A stretch of DNA of 64,000 bases from JANMEX01 sp041751995 (GTDB taxonomy: Bacteria > Pseudomonadota > Alphaproteobacteria > Rhizobiales > Rhizobiaceae). The stretch covers positions 1 to 64,000 of the forward strand of contig JBGSHY010000019.1 of NCBI GenBank assembly GCA_041751995.1. The letters are read 5' to 3'. This document shows positions 34,228 through 42,905 of this stretch, in pieces. The stretch's first letter is position 1. The number at the start of each line of letters is the position of its first letter. Below the pieces are notes generated by a model. The model did not search any database, was not told the DNA's origin, and saw only the letters and a program-made list of their open reading frames with translations. Position numbers and translations under genes: made by a program.

Positions 34228-35937
34228 TCAATAGGTCTGGTTTGCGAGCATAGCGAAATGCTCGACGATGGGGCCAAGGGCAAGCGCAGGGAAGAATTGC
34301 AACCCGCCAAGGATGAGGATTATGCCGATGAGCAAGCCGACAAACAGCGGAGTGTGGGTTGGGAATGTGCCCAAGGATGCCGCAGCGCGGGTTTTGCCAA
34401 CCAGTGATCCAGCGATGGCAAGCACAGGAATGGCATAGCCGAACCGGCCAAGCAGCATGGCGATGCCAAGCGTGATGTTGTACCATGGCGTGTTGGCAGA
34501 CAGGCCGCCAAAAGCCGAGCCATTGTTGCCCCCGGCCGATGTGTAGGCATAAAGAATTTCCGAAAGCCCGTGCGGCCCCGGCGTGCCGATGCTCTTCACG
34601 GCCAGCGGTAATGTGGCGGCAACGGACGTGAAGCCGAGAATGGCGAGCGGGAGGATGAGAATGGCGAGCATCGCAAGCTTCATTTCACGGCTTTCGATTT
34701 TCTTGCCTAGAAATTCGGGCGTGCGGCCAACCATCAGGCCGGCGACAAACACCGTCAGGATGGCGAACACGAGCATTCCATAAAGGCCGGAGCCAACACC
34801 GCCCGGCAGCACTTCGCCAAGCTGGATGAGAAACATAGGCACAAGTCCGCCAAGGCCGGTGAACGAGCCATGCATGCCATTGACGCCGCCATCCGAAAGA
34901 CCGGTTGTGACGGCGGCATACACAGCGGTCATTGCCTGCCCGAACCGGACTTCCTTGCCTTCCATATTGCCGAGTGTGGGGTCGACGCCGATGGATGTCA
35001 GGATGGTGTTTCCACCGGATTCGGCCCAATAGATCGCACCGGTTCCGGCGATGAGGAAAATTGCAGCAACAGCCAGGAAGGCCCAACCTTGGCGGCGGTC
35101 GCCAACCATTTGCCCGAAAGCGTAAACAAGTGCCGCAGAAATCGACAACATCGCGACAATGTTGAGGTAGTTCGACACGGCATTCGGGTTTTCGAACGGG
35201 TGCGCGGCGTTCACGTTAAAAAAACCGCCCCCATTGGTGCCAAGCTGTTTGATGGCCTCCTGGCTGGCAACCGGGCCGACGGCGATGGTCTGCTGCACAC
35301 CTTCCAGCGTGGTTGCCGTGACTGAACCGTCCAGAGTTTGCGGCAGGCCGAGAGCGATGAAGGCCAGCGCGACCATGATTGCCAGCGGCAGAAGCACGTA
35401 GAGAGTGGACCGGGTCATATCGACCCAGAAATTGCCAACCGTTTGTGCACCTGAGCGTGCGAATGCGCGGGTCAGCGCCAGCGCCATGGCGATACCCGTT
35501 GCAGCCGACAGGAAGTTTTGTACCGTGAGGCCCGCCATCTGGCTGAAATGGCTCATCATCGTTTCGCCGCCATAGGATTGCCAGTTGGTGTTGGTCACAA
35601 AACTGACGGCCGTGTTGAACGCCAGATCCGGCGCGACGCCGCTGAAGCCGAGCGGGTTCAAAGGCAAATAGGCCTGAAGGCGAAGGATTGCATACAAGGA
35701 CAACAATCCGGCGCCTGAAAAGGCAAGCATCGACAAGGTGTATGCGAGCCAGCCCTGTTCCTTGGCCGGGTCGACGCCAGACGCGGAATAGATCAACCGT
35801 TCAATCGGTGACAGGGCAGGACTGAGGAATGTGCGTTCACCTGAAAAAATGCGTGCCATGTAAAGGCCGAGCGGTTTGATGATTGTTGCAACAAGTGCAA
35901 ATAAAAAGGTGATCTGTATCCAGCCAATAAAGGTCAT
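34228..35937 (-). CDS. kdpA: Potassium-transporting ATPase subunit KdpA
   Basis: A 569-residue potassium-selective channel subunit related to the SKT superfamily, with about ten membrane segments. Selectivity-filter-like regions are visible: FVTNTNWQSYGGE (~110-122), QLGTNGGGFFNVNAAHPFENP (shortened here; ~228-248), and YAYTSAGGNNGSAFGG (~465-480). Slightly longer than E. coli KdpA (557). It follows the two mini-genes at 35963-36141 in the same direction. Confidence 0.97.
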   Translation of the reverse strand: MTFIGWIQITFLFALVATIIKPLGLYMARIFSGERTFLSPALSPIERLIYSASGVDPAKEQGWLAYTLSMLAFSGAGLLSLYAILRLQAYLPLNPLGFSGVAPDLAFNTAVSFVTNTNWQSYGGETMMSHFSQMAGLTVQNFLSAATGIAMALALTRAFARSGAQTVGNFWVDMTRSTLYVLLPLAIMVALAFIALGLPQTLDGSVTATTLEGVQQTIAVGPVASQEAIKQLGTNGGGFFNVNAAHPFENPNAVSNYLNIVAMLSISAALVYAFGQMVGDRRQGWAFLAVAAIFLIAGTGAIYWAESGGNTILTSIGVDPTLGNMEGKEVRFGQAMTAVYAAVTTGLSDGGVNGMHGSFTGLGGLVPMFLIQLGEVLPGGVGSGLYGMLVFAILTVFVAGLMVGRTPEFLGKKIESREMKLAMLAILILPLAILGFTSVAATLPLAVKSIGTPGPHGLSEILYAYTSAGGNNGSAFGGLSANTPWYNITLGIAMLLGRFGYAIPVLAIAGSLVGKTRAAASLGTFPTHTPLFVGLLIGIILILGGLQFFPALALGPIVEHFAMLANQTY

Positions 35938-35962
35938 GGAAGTCTCCGATATGGTGGCTGAA

Positions 35963-36049
35963 TCAGAAGCGTTCCGGCCGGATTAAGGTGACGACCAGAT
36001 AAACGCCGAGTGCGATTGCGATGGCGAGGCCCAACATTGATTCAAGCAT
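35963..36049 (-). CDS. kdpF: KdpF mini-protein
   Basis: A 28-residue peptide, MLESMLGLAIAIALGVYLVV followed by TLIRPERF, made of one membrane helix and ending in the typical KdpF tail (L-x-x-PERF). KdpF stabilises the KdpABC complex in the membrane. A GAGG ribosome site lies six bases before the ATG. It ends 25 bases before the kdpA start. The gene is short enough to be missed by routine gene calling. Confidence 0.92.
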   Translation of the reverse strand: MLESMLGLAIAIALGVYLVVTLIRPERF

Positions 36050-36057
36050 GATGGACC

Positions 36058-36141
36058 TCAAATGCGCGGCAGCGCGCGGGCATAGGCAACAAGAACCCAT
36101 ATGCACGCAACGCCGATTGCGAGGATGACAAGGTCAGACAT
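36058..36141 (-). CDS. 27-residue membrane peptide upstream of kdpF
   Basis: A 27-codon frame, MSDLVILAIGVACIWVLVAY followed by ARALPRI, encoding a single hydrophobic helix with a basic C-terminal end. A GGAG ribosome site precedes the ATG by about nine bases, and its stop lies eight bases before the kdpF start. Similar peptides precede kdpF in other bacteria and are usually left as hypothetical. A role as an extra small subunit or a leader of the Kdp operon is inference. Confidence 0.72.
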   Translation of the reverse strand: MSDLVILAIGVACIWVLVAYARALPRI

Positions 36142-36645
36142 TTTTTTGCTCCAGTTGAATTGTCGAACCGGAGTCTGTGCCTGAACCACATCAAGTATCG
36201 ATTGCGATTTCAGAAGCCGGGCATAAAGATTGTGTCAATTTTCAAGACGCAGACGTAGGCATTGGCCGCCCCAGCCGCACATGGATTGTTACGTGAATGC
36301 CTGCTTGCTTTTTGCGCCGCACCAATCAAGTCATTGCCGGGTCCATTTTGTCGATATCAGCCCGCTTTCCTGCGTCAATCACGCTGCGGTCCTTCAGACG
36401 GGGCGCAGCTGCCAGGACTTCGGAGACAAGCGCGGGCCTTGCAGTCCCCCACACCATTCCGCGCTGCGTCATCGAAACGCTGCAGTGCAGCAACGATTTT
36501 GACTTGCCATGTTTAGTAAATCCTGTCCTACTAAACAAATTGCACAAAGCCCGCGCGGCTGAATGTCGGCTGGGAGGCGGACAGGCCGGATTTTCAGGGA
36601 ACCCGCAAAACGAACGCGAGGCCGTTTGGCGATTGGGAGGATAGC
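36142..36645. other. Divergent control region between kdp and the Dha-type ABC-PTS operon
   Basis: No gene is supported in these 504 bases. On the kdp side, the minus strand has TTGACA (36238-36233), about 95 bases before the first kdp mini-gene, with only a weak -10 (TTCTGA) at 17-base spacing; a KdpE site is expected nearby but was not resolved. On the other side lies the 28-base inverted repeat at 36510-36537. A TTGACT at 36499-36504 overlaps its left edge and could be a -35 element. Confidence 0.5.
36510..36537. promoter_or_regulatory. 9-bp inverted repeat TGTTTAGTA-N10-TACTAAACA, candidate operator
   Basis: A perfect 9-bp inverted repeat (TGTTTAGTA at 36510-36518, TACTAAACA at 36529-36537) with a 10-base spacer, in an AT-rich patch 109 bases upstream of the first gene of the ABC-PTS operon and next to a TTGACT -35-like element. 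Size and symmetry fit a dimeric regulator. The helix-turn-helix protein encoded inside the operon is one candidate; a regulator elsewhere is equally possible. Confidence 0.6.
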
Positions 36646-37968
36646 ATGACAGGATTCAGGAAAATTGCTGCCGGATTGGTCTCAACCTTGGCCATTTCGG
36701 TCGCTTTGCCTGCCGCATCGATGGCCAATGAGCTGACTTTATGCTGGGCCGCTTGGGATCCGGCAAACGCTTTGGTCGAATTGTCCAAAGATTTTGAGGC
36801 CCAAACCGGCACGAAAATGAATTTCGAATTCACGCCATGGCCGAATTTCACCGACCGTATTTTGAATGAACTAAACTCCGGCGGTAAACTTTGCGATGTG
36901 CTGATCGGTGACTCGCAGTGGCTCGGCGGTTCCGCTGAAAACGGCTACTACGTCAAGCTGAACGATTTCTTCGACAAGGAGGGCATCAAGATGTCCGACT
37001 TCGCCGAAGCCACGGTCAACGCCTACTCGACATGGCCGAAGGGAACGCCGAATTACTGGGCGTTGCCGGCAATGGGCGATGCCAACGGCTGGTTCTACCG
37101 CAAGGACTGGTTCGAGGATCCGAAGATCATGGAAGAGTTCAAGGCCAAGAACGGTGCAGACCTTGCGCCGCCGAAGACCTGGGACGAATTCAAGAAGATC
37201 GCCGAATTCTTCCAGGGACGCGAAGTCAACGGGCAGAAAGTCTACGGCGCGGCGATCTTCACCGAACGCGCCTCTGAAGGCATCACCATGGGTGCCACCT
37301 CGCTCCTGTATCCGTATGGCTTCAAGTACGAGAACACGCCGGGCAAATATGACATGGAAGGCGCGGTCAACTCGGCCGACGCGGTCGCCGGCCTTGAGAT
37401 GTACAAGGCGCTGTATGATTGCTGCACGCCTCCGGGCTACACCGACAGCTACATGGGCGAAGGCCTTGACGCGTTCAAATCCGGCCAGGTTGCCATGATG
37501 ATGAACTGGTTCGCCTTCATGCCCGGCATGGCCAAGGACGAAAAGGTCGGCAAGAACACCGGCTTCTTCGTCAACCCGGGCGCCAAGGTTGCCGCTTCCA
37601 CACTCGGCGGTCAGGGCATTTCCGTCGTCGCCAACACCGACAACATGGAAGGCGCGCTTGCCTACATCAAATGGTTCGCCCAGCCGGACGTGCAGAAGAA
37701 GTGGTGGTCGCTCGGCGGCTATTCCTGCCACAAGGCGGTTTTGGAAGATCCGTCCTTCAAGGCCTCGCAGCCGTTCGCCGGACAGTTCCTTGAAGCCATG
37801 GGCAGAGTGCAGGACTTCTGGCAGGAGCCGGCCTATGCCACGCTCCTTCAGGCCATGCAGAAGCGGCTCCACGACTATGTCGTTGCCGGCAATGGCACCG
37901 CCAAGGAAGCGCTGGATGCGCTGATCGTTGACTGGACGCAAACCTTCAAAGACGAAGGTAAGCTCTAA
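36646..37968 (+). CDS. CUT1 ABC transporter substrate-binding protein (Dha-type operon)
   Basis: A 440-residue extracellular binding protein (SBP_bac_1, CUT1 class). The signal peptide MTGFRKIAAGLVSTLAISVA ends near SMANE. The mature protein starts LTLCWAAWDPANALVELSKD, and contains VLIGDSQWLGG, YWALPAMGDANGWFYRKDWF, PPKTWDEFKKIAEFF and an aromatic-rich ligand region (MMNWFAFMPGM). A GGGAGGATAGC ribosome site precedes the ATG. It is the first gene of a twelve-gene unit ending with dhaK, so the ligand is probably dihydroxyacetone, glycerol-like or another short ketose, but this is inferred from context only. Confidence 0.92.
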   Translation: MTGFRKIAAGLVSTLAISVALPAASMANELTLCWAAWDPANALVELSKDFEAQTGTKMNFEFTPWPNFTDRILNELNSGGKLCDVLIGDSQWLGGSAENGYYVKLNDFFDKEGIKMSDFAEATVNAYSTWPKGTPNYWALPAMGDANGWFYRKDWFEDPKIMEEFKAKNGADLAPPKTWDEFKKIAEFFQGREVNGQKVYGAAIFTERASEGITMGATSLLYPYGFKYENTPGKYDMEGAVNSADAVAGLEMYKALYDCCTPPGYTDSYMGEGLDAFKSGQVAMMMNWFAFMPGMAKDEKVGKNTGFFVNPGAKVAASTLGGQGISVVANTDNMEGALAYIKWFAQPDVQKKWWSLGGYSCHKAVLEDPSFKASQPFAGQFLEAMGRVQDFWQEPAYATLLQAMQKRLHDYVVAGNGTAKEALDALIVDWTQTFKDEGKL

Positions 37969-38077
37969 GCCTTGAGACTTGACGAAATCTTACCCGCGCT
38001 GGATCCTCCGGCGCGGGTTTTGACCCCGCTTGCCTTTCGCGCACAGCTGACCGAAACCGTAGAAGCAGAATGAACCC

Positions 38078-39046
38078 GTGAGTGAAATTTCCTCAAACAC
38101 GATAGCCAAGGCTGCCGAAAAAGCAGCGCGCGCGACGCCTGCAGAAGTCGCGGCGAAGCTACGGGGCCTGTCTGACCGGGCTGTCGCCTGGCTGTTCATC
38201 GCGCCGACGATCGTGCTGTTGCTCGCCATCAACATCTTCCCGCTGATCTGGGCCGTGCGCCTGTCCTTCACCAATTTCCGCGCCAACCGCCCGAATGCCG
38301 AAGTCAAATGGGTGGGGCTGGAAAATTACCAGCGCATCCTGACTGACAACGACACCTGGATCGCGATGCAGACCACGGCGCACTTTGTGTTCTGGACCAT
38401 CGTGCTGCAGACCCTGATCGGCTTCTCGCTGGCGTGGCTGATTGACCGGCGTTTCCGCAGCCATGCATTCTGGACCACGATCATCCTCATCCCGATGATG
38501 CTGTCGCCCGCAGTCGTCGGCAATTTCTGGCGCTTCCTTTACCAGCCGCAAATCGGCCTGTTCAATTACGTCGTGTCGTTCTTCACCGGTCAGGATCCGT
38601 CCTCGTTCGAAATGCTGGGTTCCGTGACTCTGGCGCCCTGGTCGATCATCATCGTCGATACATGGATGTGGACGCCCTACGTCATGCTGATCTGCCTTGC
38701 GGGATTGCGCTCGATTCCCGACTATATTTACGAGGCCGCCGAAGTGGACCGCGCCTCGCCGTGGCGGCAGTTCTGGTCGATCACCCTGCCGATGGCGCTG
38801 CCCTTCATCATGTTGGCCGTGCTGTTCCGCGGCATCGAGAACTTCAAGATGTTCGACATGGTCAATTTGCTGACCGGCGGCGGGCCGGGTTCGGTCACGG
38901 AAGTGGCGTCCATCACCCTGAAGCGCGCCGCCTTTGAAAGCTGGCGCACCGGCTACTCGTCCGCCTTCGCCATCATTCTTTTTGTCGCGGTGTTTGGCCT
39001 TGGCAACATCTATGTCAAAGCCCTCAACAGGATCAAACAAAGATGA
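38078..39046 (+). CDS. CUT1 ABC transporter permease 1 (Dha-type operon)
   Basis: A 322-residue permease of the MalF-like class with six or seven hydrophobic segments after a polar N terminus of ~35 residues. The cytoplasmic ATPase-contact motif is seen as EAAEVDRASPWRQFWSITLP (~218-237). The start is the GTG at 38078: the only nearby ATG (38070) meets a stop three codons later. The 109-base gap from the binding-protein gene may allow differential expression. The stop overlaps permease 2 by four bases. Confidence 0.92.
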   Translation: MSEISSNTIAKAAEKAARATPAEVAAKLRGLSDRAVAWLFIAPTIVLLLAINIFPLIWAVRLSFTNFRANRPNAEVKWVGLENYQRILTDNDTWIAMQTTAHFVFWTIVLQTLIGFSLAWLIDRRFRSHAFWTTIILIPMMLSPAVVGNFWRFLYQPQIGLFNYVVSFFTGQDPSSFEMLGSVTLAPWSIIIVDTWMWTPYVMLICLAGLRSIPDYIYEAAEVDRASPWRQFWSITLPMALPFIMLAVLFRGIENFKMFDMVNLLTGGGPGSVTEVASITLKRAAFESWRTGYSSAFAIILFVAVFGLGNIYVKALNRIKQR

Positions 39047-39996
39047 GCGCCGCCAATGCCGCACATTCGGTTGTCGAGCCGGGGAGAAACGTCAAGCGTT
39101 TTGCCGGTTTCGTGGTGGTCCTCTATGCGCTCATCACCATGATTCCGCTGTTCTGGATCATTGTCACCTCACTCAAGTCGCCGCCGGATTCGATTTCCTA
39201 TCCCCCGAAAATCGTCTTCACGCCGACGCTGGAAGGATACTGCAACCTGTTCACCACGCGCACCCGCCAGACGGCGGAATATATCCAGTCGCTTGGTGAA
39301 CCAACAGGCACATGCGACGAGATCACCCGTTCGCGCGACATGGTCATTGCCGGCCCGTCCAAATTCTGGCCGCGCTACATGAACTCGCTGATTATTGCTT
39401 TCGGCTCGACATTCTTTGCCGTAACGCTCGGCACGCTGGCGGCCTATGGCTTCTCGCGCTTCAAGGTGCCGCTGGCGGACGACCTTCTGTTCTTCATCCT
39501 GTCGACCCGCATGATGCCGCCGATCGCCGTCGCCATCCCGATCTATCTGATGTACCGCGAGCTTGGCCTGTCGGATACGGCGCTCGGCATGATCCTCCTC
39601 TATACCGCCGTGAATGTTTCGCTCGCCGTCTGGCTGCTCAAGGGGTTCATTGATGAAATTCCGCGCGAGTATGAGGAAGCGGCGATGATTGACGGCTACA
39701 CGCGGCTGCAGGCCTTCCGCAAAGTCGTGCTGCCGCAGGCAACCACCGGCATCGCCGCAACCGCCATCTTCTGCCTGATCTTTGCCTGGAACGAATATGC
39801 CTTCGCCGTGTTGTTGACCTCCGGCTCGGCGCAGACCGCGCCGCCCTTCATCCCGTCCATCATCGGCGAAGGCGGCATGGACTGGCCGGCGGTTGCTGCA
39901 GGAACGACGATCTTCCTGGTGCCAATCCTCGTCTTCACCGTGCTTTTGCGCAAACAGCTGCTACGCGGCATCACATTCGGGGCGGTGCGCAAATGA
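39043..39996 (+). CDS. CUT1 ABC transporter permease 2 (Dha-type operon)
   Basis: A 317-residue permease of the MalG-like class. Hydrophobic segments begin at ~23-45 (FVVVLYALITMIPLFWIIVT). A long periplasmic loop (~60-105) contains two Cys (GYCNLF, GTCDEI) that could form a disulfide. The ATPase-contact loop is EEAAMIDGYTRLQAFRKVVL (~208-227). It overlaps permease 1 and the following 64-codon gene by four bases each. Confidence 0.92.
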   Translation: MSAANAAHSVVEPGRNVKRFAGFVVVLYALITMIPLFWIIVTSLKSPPDSISYPPKIVFTPTLEGYCNLFTTRTRQTAEYIQSLGEPTGTCDEITRSRDMVIAGPSKFWPRYMNSLIIAFGSTFFAVTLGTLAAYGFSRFKVPLADDLLFFILSTRMMPPIAVAIPIYLMYRELGLSDTALGMILLYTAVNVSLAVWLLKGFIDEIPREYEEAAMIDGYTRLQAFRKVVLPQATTGIAATAIFCLIFAWNEYAFAVLLTSGSAQTAPPFIPSIIGEGGMDWPAVAAGTTIFLVPILVFTVLLRKQLLRGITFGAVRK

Positions 39997-40187
39997 GTGC
40001 GGGCAAAAAGACCAACTGGCCGAAATGGGCGCGGCGCGGCCTGTTGGAAAACGTCGCCACAGGCCTCATTGCGCTCGGCTTCCTGATGCTTTTCCAGTCC
40101 TTCGCCCTGGTGTTCTACACCTGGTCATTCCTCACCCTTTTGGCCGGCACGGTGATGTTCATCATCGTCTCGAAGTTTCCGGAGTAG
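39993..40187 (+). CDS. 64-residue membrane protein in the Dha-type ABC operon
   Basis: A 64-residue protein with a basic N terminus (KKTNWPKWARRG) and two adjacent hydrophobic segments (~21-38 ATGLIALGFLMLFQSFALVF and ~41-60 FLTLLAGTVMFIIVS). It sits between permease 2 (four-base overlap) and the first ATPase (four-base gap), so it is translated with the transporter. Glycerol ABC operons of rhizobia also carry a small membrane protein at this place, though sequence similarity to that family (DUF2160) was not evident. It may be an accessory subunit; function unknown. Confidence 0.75.
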   Translation: MSAGKKTNWPKWARRGLLENVATGLIALGFLMLFQSFALVFYTWSFLTLLAGTVMFIIVSKFPE

Positions 40188-40191
40188 GGTG

Positions 40192-41283
40192 ATGGCAGAG
40201 ATCCGCATTGAAAAACTGCGCAAGGAATTCGGGGCGTTCGTGGCGGTCCAGCAATCTGACTTTGTCGTCAATGACGGCGAGTTTCTTTGCCTGCTCGGCC
40301 CGTCCGGCTGCGGCAAGACGACAACGCTGCGGATGATCGCCGGACTGGAATTGCCGTCGTCCGGCAAGATCCTGCTCGGCGGCGAGGATGTCACCTTCAA
40401 CCGCGCCCGCGACCGCGACATTGCCTTCGTGTTCCAGCTGTTTGCGCTCTATCCGCACATGAATGTGCGAAAGAACATCGCCTTTCCGCTGCTGGCGCAA
40501 GGCATGCCTTCGGGCGAAATCCGCCAACGGGTCGAGGAAGCGGCAAAGCTTTTGCGGATCGATCATCTTCTGGATCGGTCCGTGTCCGGCCTTGCGGGAG
40601 GCGACCGCCAGCGCGTGGCGCTTGGCCGCGCCATAGTGCGCCGGCCGAAATGCTTCCTGATGGACGAGCCGCTCGGCACGCTGGATGCCGAACTGCGCGA
40701 CCTGATGGTCCATGAGCTGCGAGAACTGCACAACCGCATCCATGCCACCACTGTCTATGTCACCCATGACCAGATGGAAGCCATGTCGATGGCCGACAAG
40801 ATTGCGGTGATGAACCATGGCATCATCGAGCAATACGGCACGCCGCAGGAAATCTATGACCGTCCGGCTTCTATGTATGTCGCCGACTTCATCGGCTCGC
40901 CGCCGATGAACTTTTTGCCCACCGACCAGACAGCGCAAGGGGGCGCGGACAAGGTTGTCATCGATGGCGCAGGCGTTGCCATTCCGCGTCTCGACCAGTT
41001 GGCGGGAGAAGGCGGAACGGTGCTGGGCGTGCGCCCGGAGCATGTGCGGCTGGACGACAATTCGCGCCTGCGCGGTTCGGTATATGCGACCGAATATCTC
41101 GGCTCAACGCAGATCATCGCCATCGACACCAAGGCAGGGCGGGTAAAGGCGCGGACAGGAGTGGACGTCCGGCTCAATCCCGGTGCGCCGGTCGGAATAT
41201 CATTCAATACGCCGAAGCTGTCACTGTTCGACAAGACTTCCGGCAGGGCGTTTCGTCTCATAAAGGGAGGCGCGCATGGCTGA
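40192..41283 (+). CDS. ABC transporter ATPase 1 (Dha-type operon), degenerate signature motif
   Basis: A 363-residue ATPase of the MalK/UgpC class. Walker A GPSGCGKTT (~38-46) and Walker B KCFLMDEPLGTLD are intact, and the C-terminal OB-fold regulatory domain (~240-360, GVRPEHVRLDD) is present. The ABC signature is LAGGDRQRV instead of LSGGQ(Q/R)QRV, and the D-loop reads LGTLDAE instead of LSNLDA. The partner ATPase has a normal LSGGEMQRV, so the dimer would have one altered site. The ATG at 40192 follows GGAGTAGG; a GTG one codon earlier is an alternative. It overlaps the next gene by eight bases. Confidence 0.92.
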   Translation: MAEIRIEKLRKEFGAFVAVQQSDFVVNDGEFLCLLGPSGCGKTTTLRMIAGLELPSSGKILLGGEDVTFNRARDRDIAFVFQLFALYPHMNVRKNIAFPLLAQGMPSGEIRQRVEEAAKLLRIDHLLDRSVSGLAGGDRQRVALGRAIVRRPKCFLMDEPLGTLDAELRDLMVHELRELHNRIHATTVYVTHDQMEAMSMADKIAVMNHGIIEQYGTPQEIYDRPASMYVADFIGSPPMNFLPTDQTAQGGADKVVIDGAGVAIPRLDQLAGEGGTVLGVRPEHVRLDDNSRLRGSVYATEYLGSTQIIAIDTKAGRVKARTGVDVRLNPGAPVGISFNTPKLSLFDKTSGRAFRLIKGGAHG

Positions 41284-42289
41284 CGTTCGCCTTTCCGGCC
41301 TCACCAAGCATTTCGGCGATAAAGCCGCTGTTGAAGGCCTTGAACTGGAAATTCACGACGGCGAGTTTGTCGTGTTGCTCGGGCCGACAGGCGCGGGCAA
41401 GACCACGACACTGAGGCTGATCGCCGGTCTCGAGCATCCCGATGCCGGGACCGTGTCAATTGCCGGTTCCGACGCCACCAAACTGCCGCCTGCCGCGCGC
41501 GATGTCGCTTTCGTCTTCCAGCAATATTCGCTCTATCCGCATCTGTCGGTGTTCGAAAACCTCGCCTTCCCGCTGCGCTCGCCCGCGCGGCGCATGTCCG
41601 AGGATCAGCTGAGGTCCAAGGTCGCGCAGATTGCAAAGATGGTTCGCATCGACCACAAGCTCGACAGTCGCGCCACCAAACTCTCCGGCGGTGAAATGCA
41701 GCGTGTCGCAATCGGCCGCGCGCTGGTGCGTGATCCGTCGATTTACCTGATGGATGAGCCGCTCTCGTCGCTCGACGCCAAGCTGCGCGGTGATTTGCGC
41801 ATTGAGTTGAAGCGCATTCAGAGTGAACTTGGCTCGACGACGCTTTATGTCACCCATGACCAGATTGAGGCGATGACCATGGCTGACCGCATCGGCATCA
41901 TGGCGGACGGCAAACTGATCCAGATCGGCACGCCGCGCCAGATTTATACTGCCCCGGCAAATATCCATGTGGCCGCCCGTCTCGGCCAGCCGGCAATCAA
42001 TCTTTTCGCCGCCGATCTTCTGCCCGGTACAGGCATTGCCGCAGGCGCGAAGACGGTTGGCGCGCGCACGGAACATCTGTTGATCGCCGCCGCATCAAGC
42101 GGCAATGGCAAAGTCGAGCGGGTCGAGCATCTCGGCGATCAGAATCACATACACGTGTCGGTCAACGGTCAGAAGCTGACGGTGCTTGCCTCGCCGGACA
42201 ATCTGTTCAAGGCGGGCGACACCATATCCATTGAAGTCCGGGACCCGCTGTGCTTCGACGCATCCGGCAACCGAATCGCCAACGGCTGA
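41276..42289 (+). CDS. ABC transporter ATPase 2 (Dha-type operon)
   Basis: A 337-residue MalK/UgpC-class ATPase paralogous to the gene before it. Walker A GPTGAGKTT (~36-44), Q-loop FVFQQYSLYPHLSV, signature LSGGEMQRV, Walker B IYLMDEPLSSLDAK and switch His in YVTHDQIEAM are all regular. The C-terminal regulatory domain is shorter (~240-335). CUT1 systems normally use one ATPase as a homodimer; two distinct ATPases in one operon are typical of the rhizobial glycerol transporter GlpST and point to a heterodimer here. Confidence 0.92.
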   Translation: MADVRLSGLTKHFGDKAAVEGLELEIHDGEFVVLLGPTGAGKTTTLRLIAGLEHPDAGTVSIAGSDATKLPPAARDVAFVFQQYSLYPHLSVFENLAFPLRSPARRMSEDQLRSKVAQIAKMVRIDHKLDSRATKLSGGEMQRVAIGRALVRDPSIYLMDEPLSSLDAKLRGDLRIELKRIQSELGSTTLYVTHDQIEAMTMADRIGIMADGKLIQIGTPRQIYTAPANIHVAARLGQPAINLFAADLLPGTGIAAGAKTVGARTEHLLIAAASSGNGKVERVEHLGDQNHIHVSVNGQKLTVLASPDNLFKAGDTISIEVRDPLCFDASGNRIANG

Positions 42290-42302
42290 AAGGAGGCAGG
42301 AT

Positions 42303-42905
42303 ATGGACCAGCAAAAACTGAAAAGCCTGATTGAAGCCGTCTCGGCAGCAATTCTCGCCCATGCCGACGAATTGACCGAACTCGACCAAGCCATTGGCGA
42401 CGGCGACCATGGGCTCAACATGAAACGCGGCTTTGAGGCAGTGGCGGCAGAGGCAGATGCGCTCTCGCAGAAGCCGGTCGGCGAAGCGTTGAAGGCCATC
42501 GGCACCAAACTGGTGATGACCGTCGGCGGCGCATCCGGCCCCCTATACGGCACCCTCGCCATGGCGTTTGGCAAGGCGTTGCCGGAAAACCCGTCGCGCG
42601 CCGATGTCGCCACAGCCGCACGTGCGGCCATTGATGCGGTTGGCGCGCGCGGCAAGTCGCAAGCCGGGCAGAAGACCATGCTTGATGTGCTGGAGCCGGC
42701 ATATGCGTCATTTGCGGACGGTGCAAAACTCGCCGCTGTTGCAGAAGCGGCTGACGCGGCGGCTGCGGCTACCAAGCCGATGCTCGCCATCCGCGGCCGC
42801 GCCTCGTTTCTGGGCGAACGCTCGATCGGCCATGTCGACCCGGGCGCACGGTCTTCCGCGCTGCTCATTCGCACGCTGGCGGAACATTTTGGAGCAGTCT
42901 CATGA
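42303..42905 (+). CDS. dhaL: Dihydroxyacetone kinase ADP-binding subunit DhaL
   Basis: A 200-residue DhaL. The nucleotide/Mg-binding Asp cluster is in LDQAIGDGDHGLNM (~28-41), and GGASGPLYGTLAM (~79-91) and GRASFLGERSIGHVDPGA (~165-182) match the family. In PEP-dependent kinases DhaL keeps ADP bound as a cofactor that is rephosphorylated by DhaM and passes phosphate to the substrate on DhaK. A GGAGG site precedes the ATG. Its stop overlaps dhaM by four bases. The presence of dhaM argues for the PTS-dependent rather than the ATP-dependent form. Confidence 0.94.
   Translation: MDQQKLKSLIEAVSAAILAHADELTELDQAIGDGDHGLNMKRGFEAVAAEADALSQKPVGEALKAIGTKLVMTVGGASGPLYGTLAMAFGKALPENPSRADVATAARAAIDAVGARGKSQAGQKTMLDVLEPAYASFADGAKLAAVAEAADAAAAATKPMLAIRGRASFLGERSIGHVDPGARSSALLIRTLAEHFGAVS

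Noticed and set aside
34217..34486. N-terminal extension of KdpB into kdpA
   Set aside because: The frame is open by chance; KdpB homology begins at the ATG at 34216, eleven bases after the kdpA stop.
36871..37941. 356-codon minus-strand frame
   Set aside because: Antisense to the CUT1 binding protein; its protein shows no recognisable domain.
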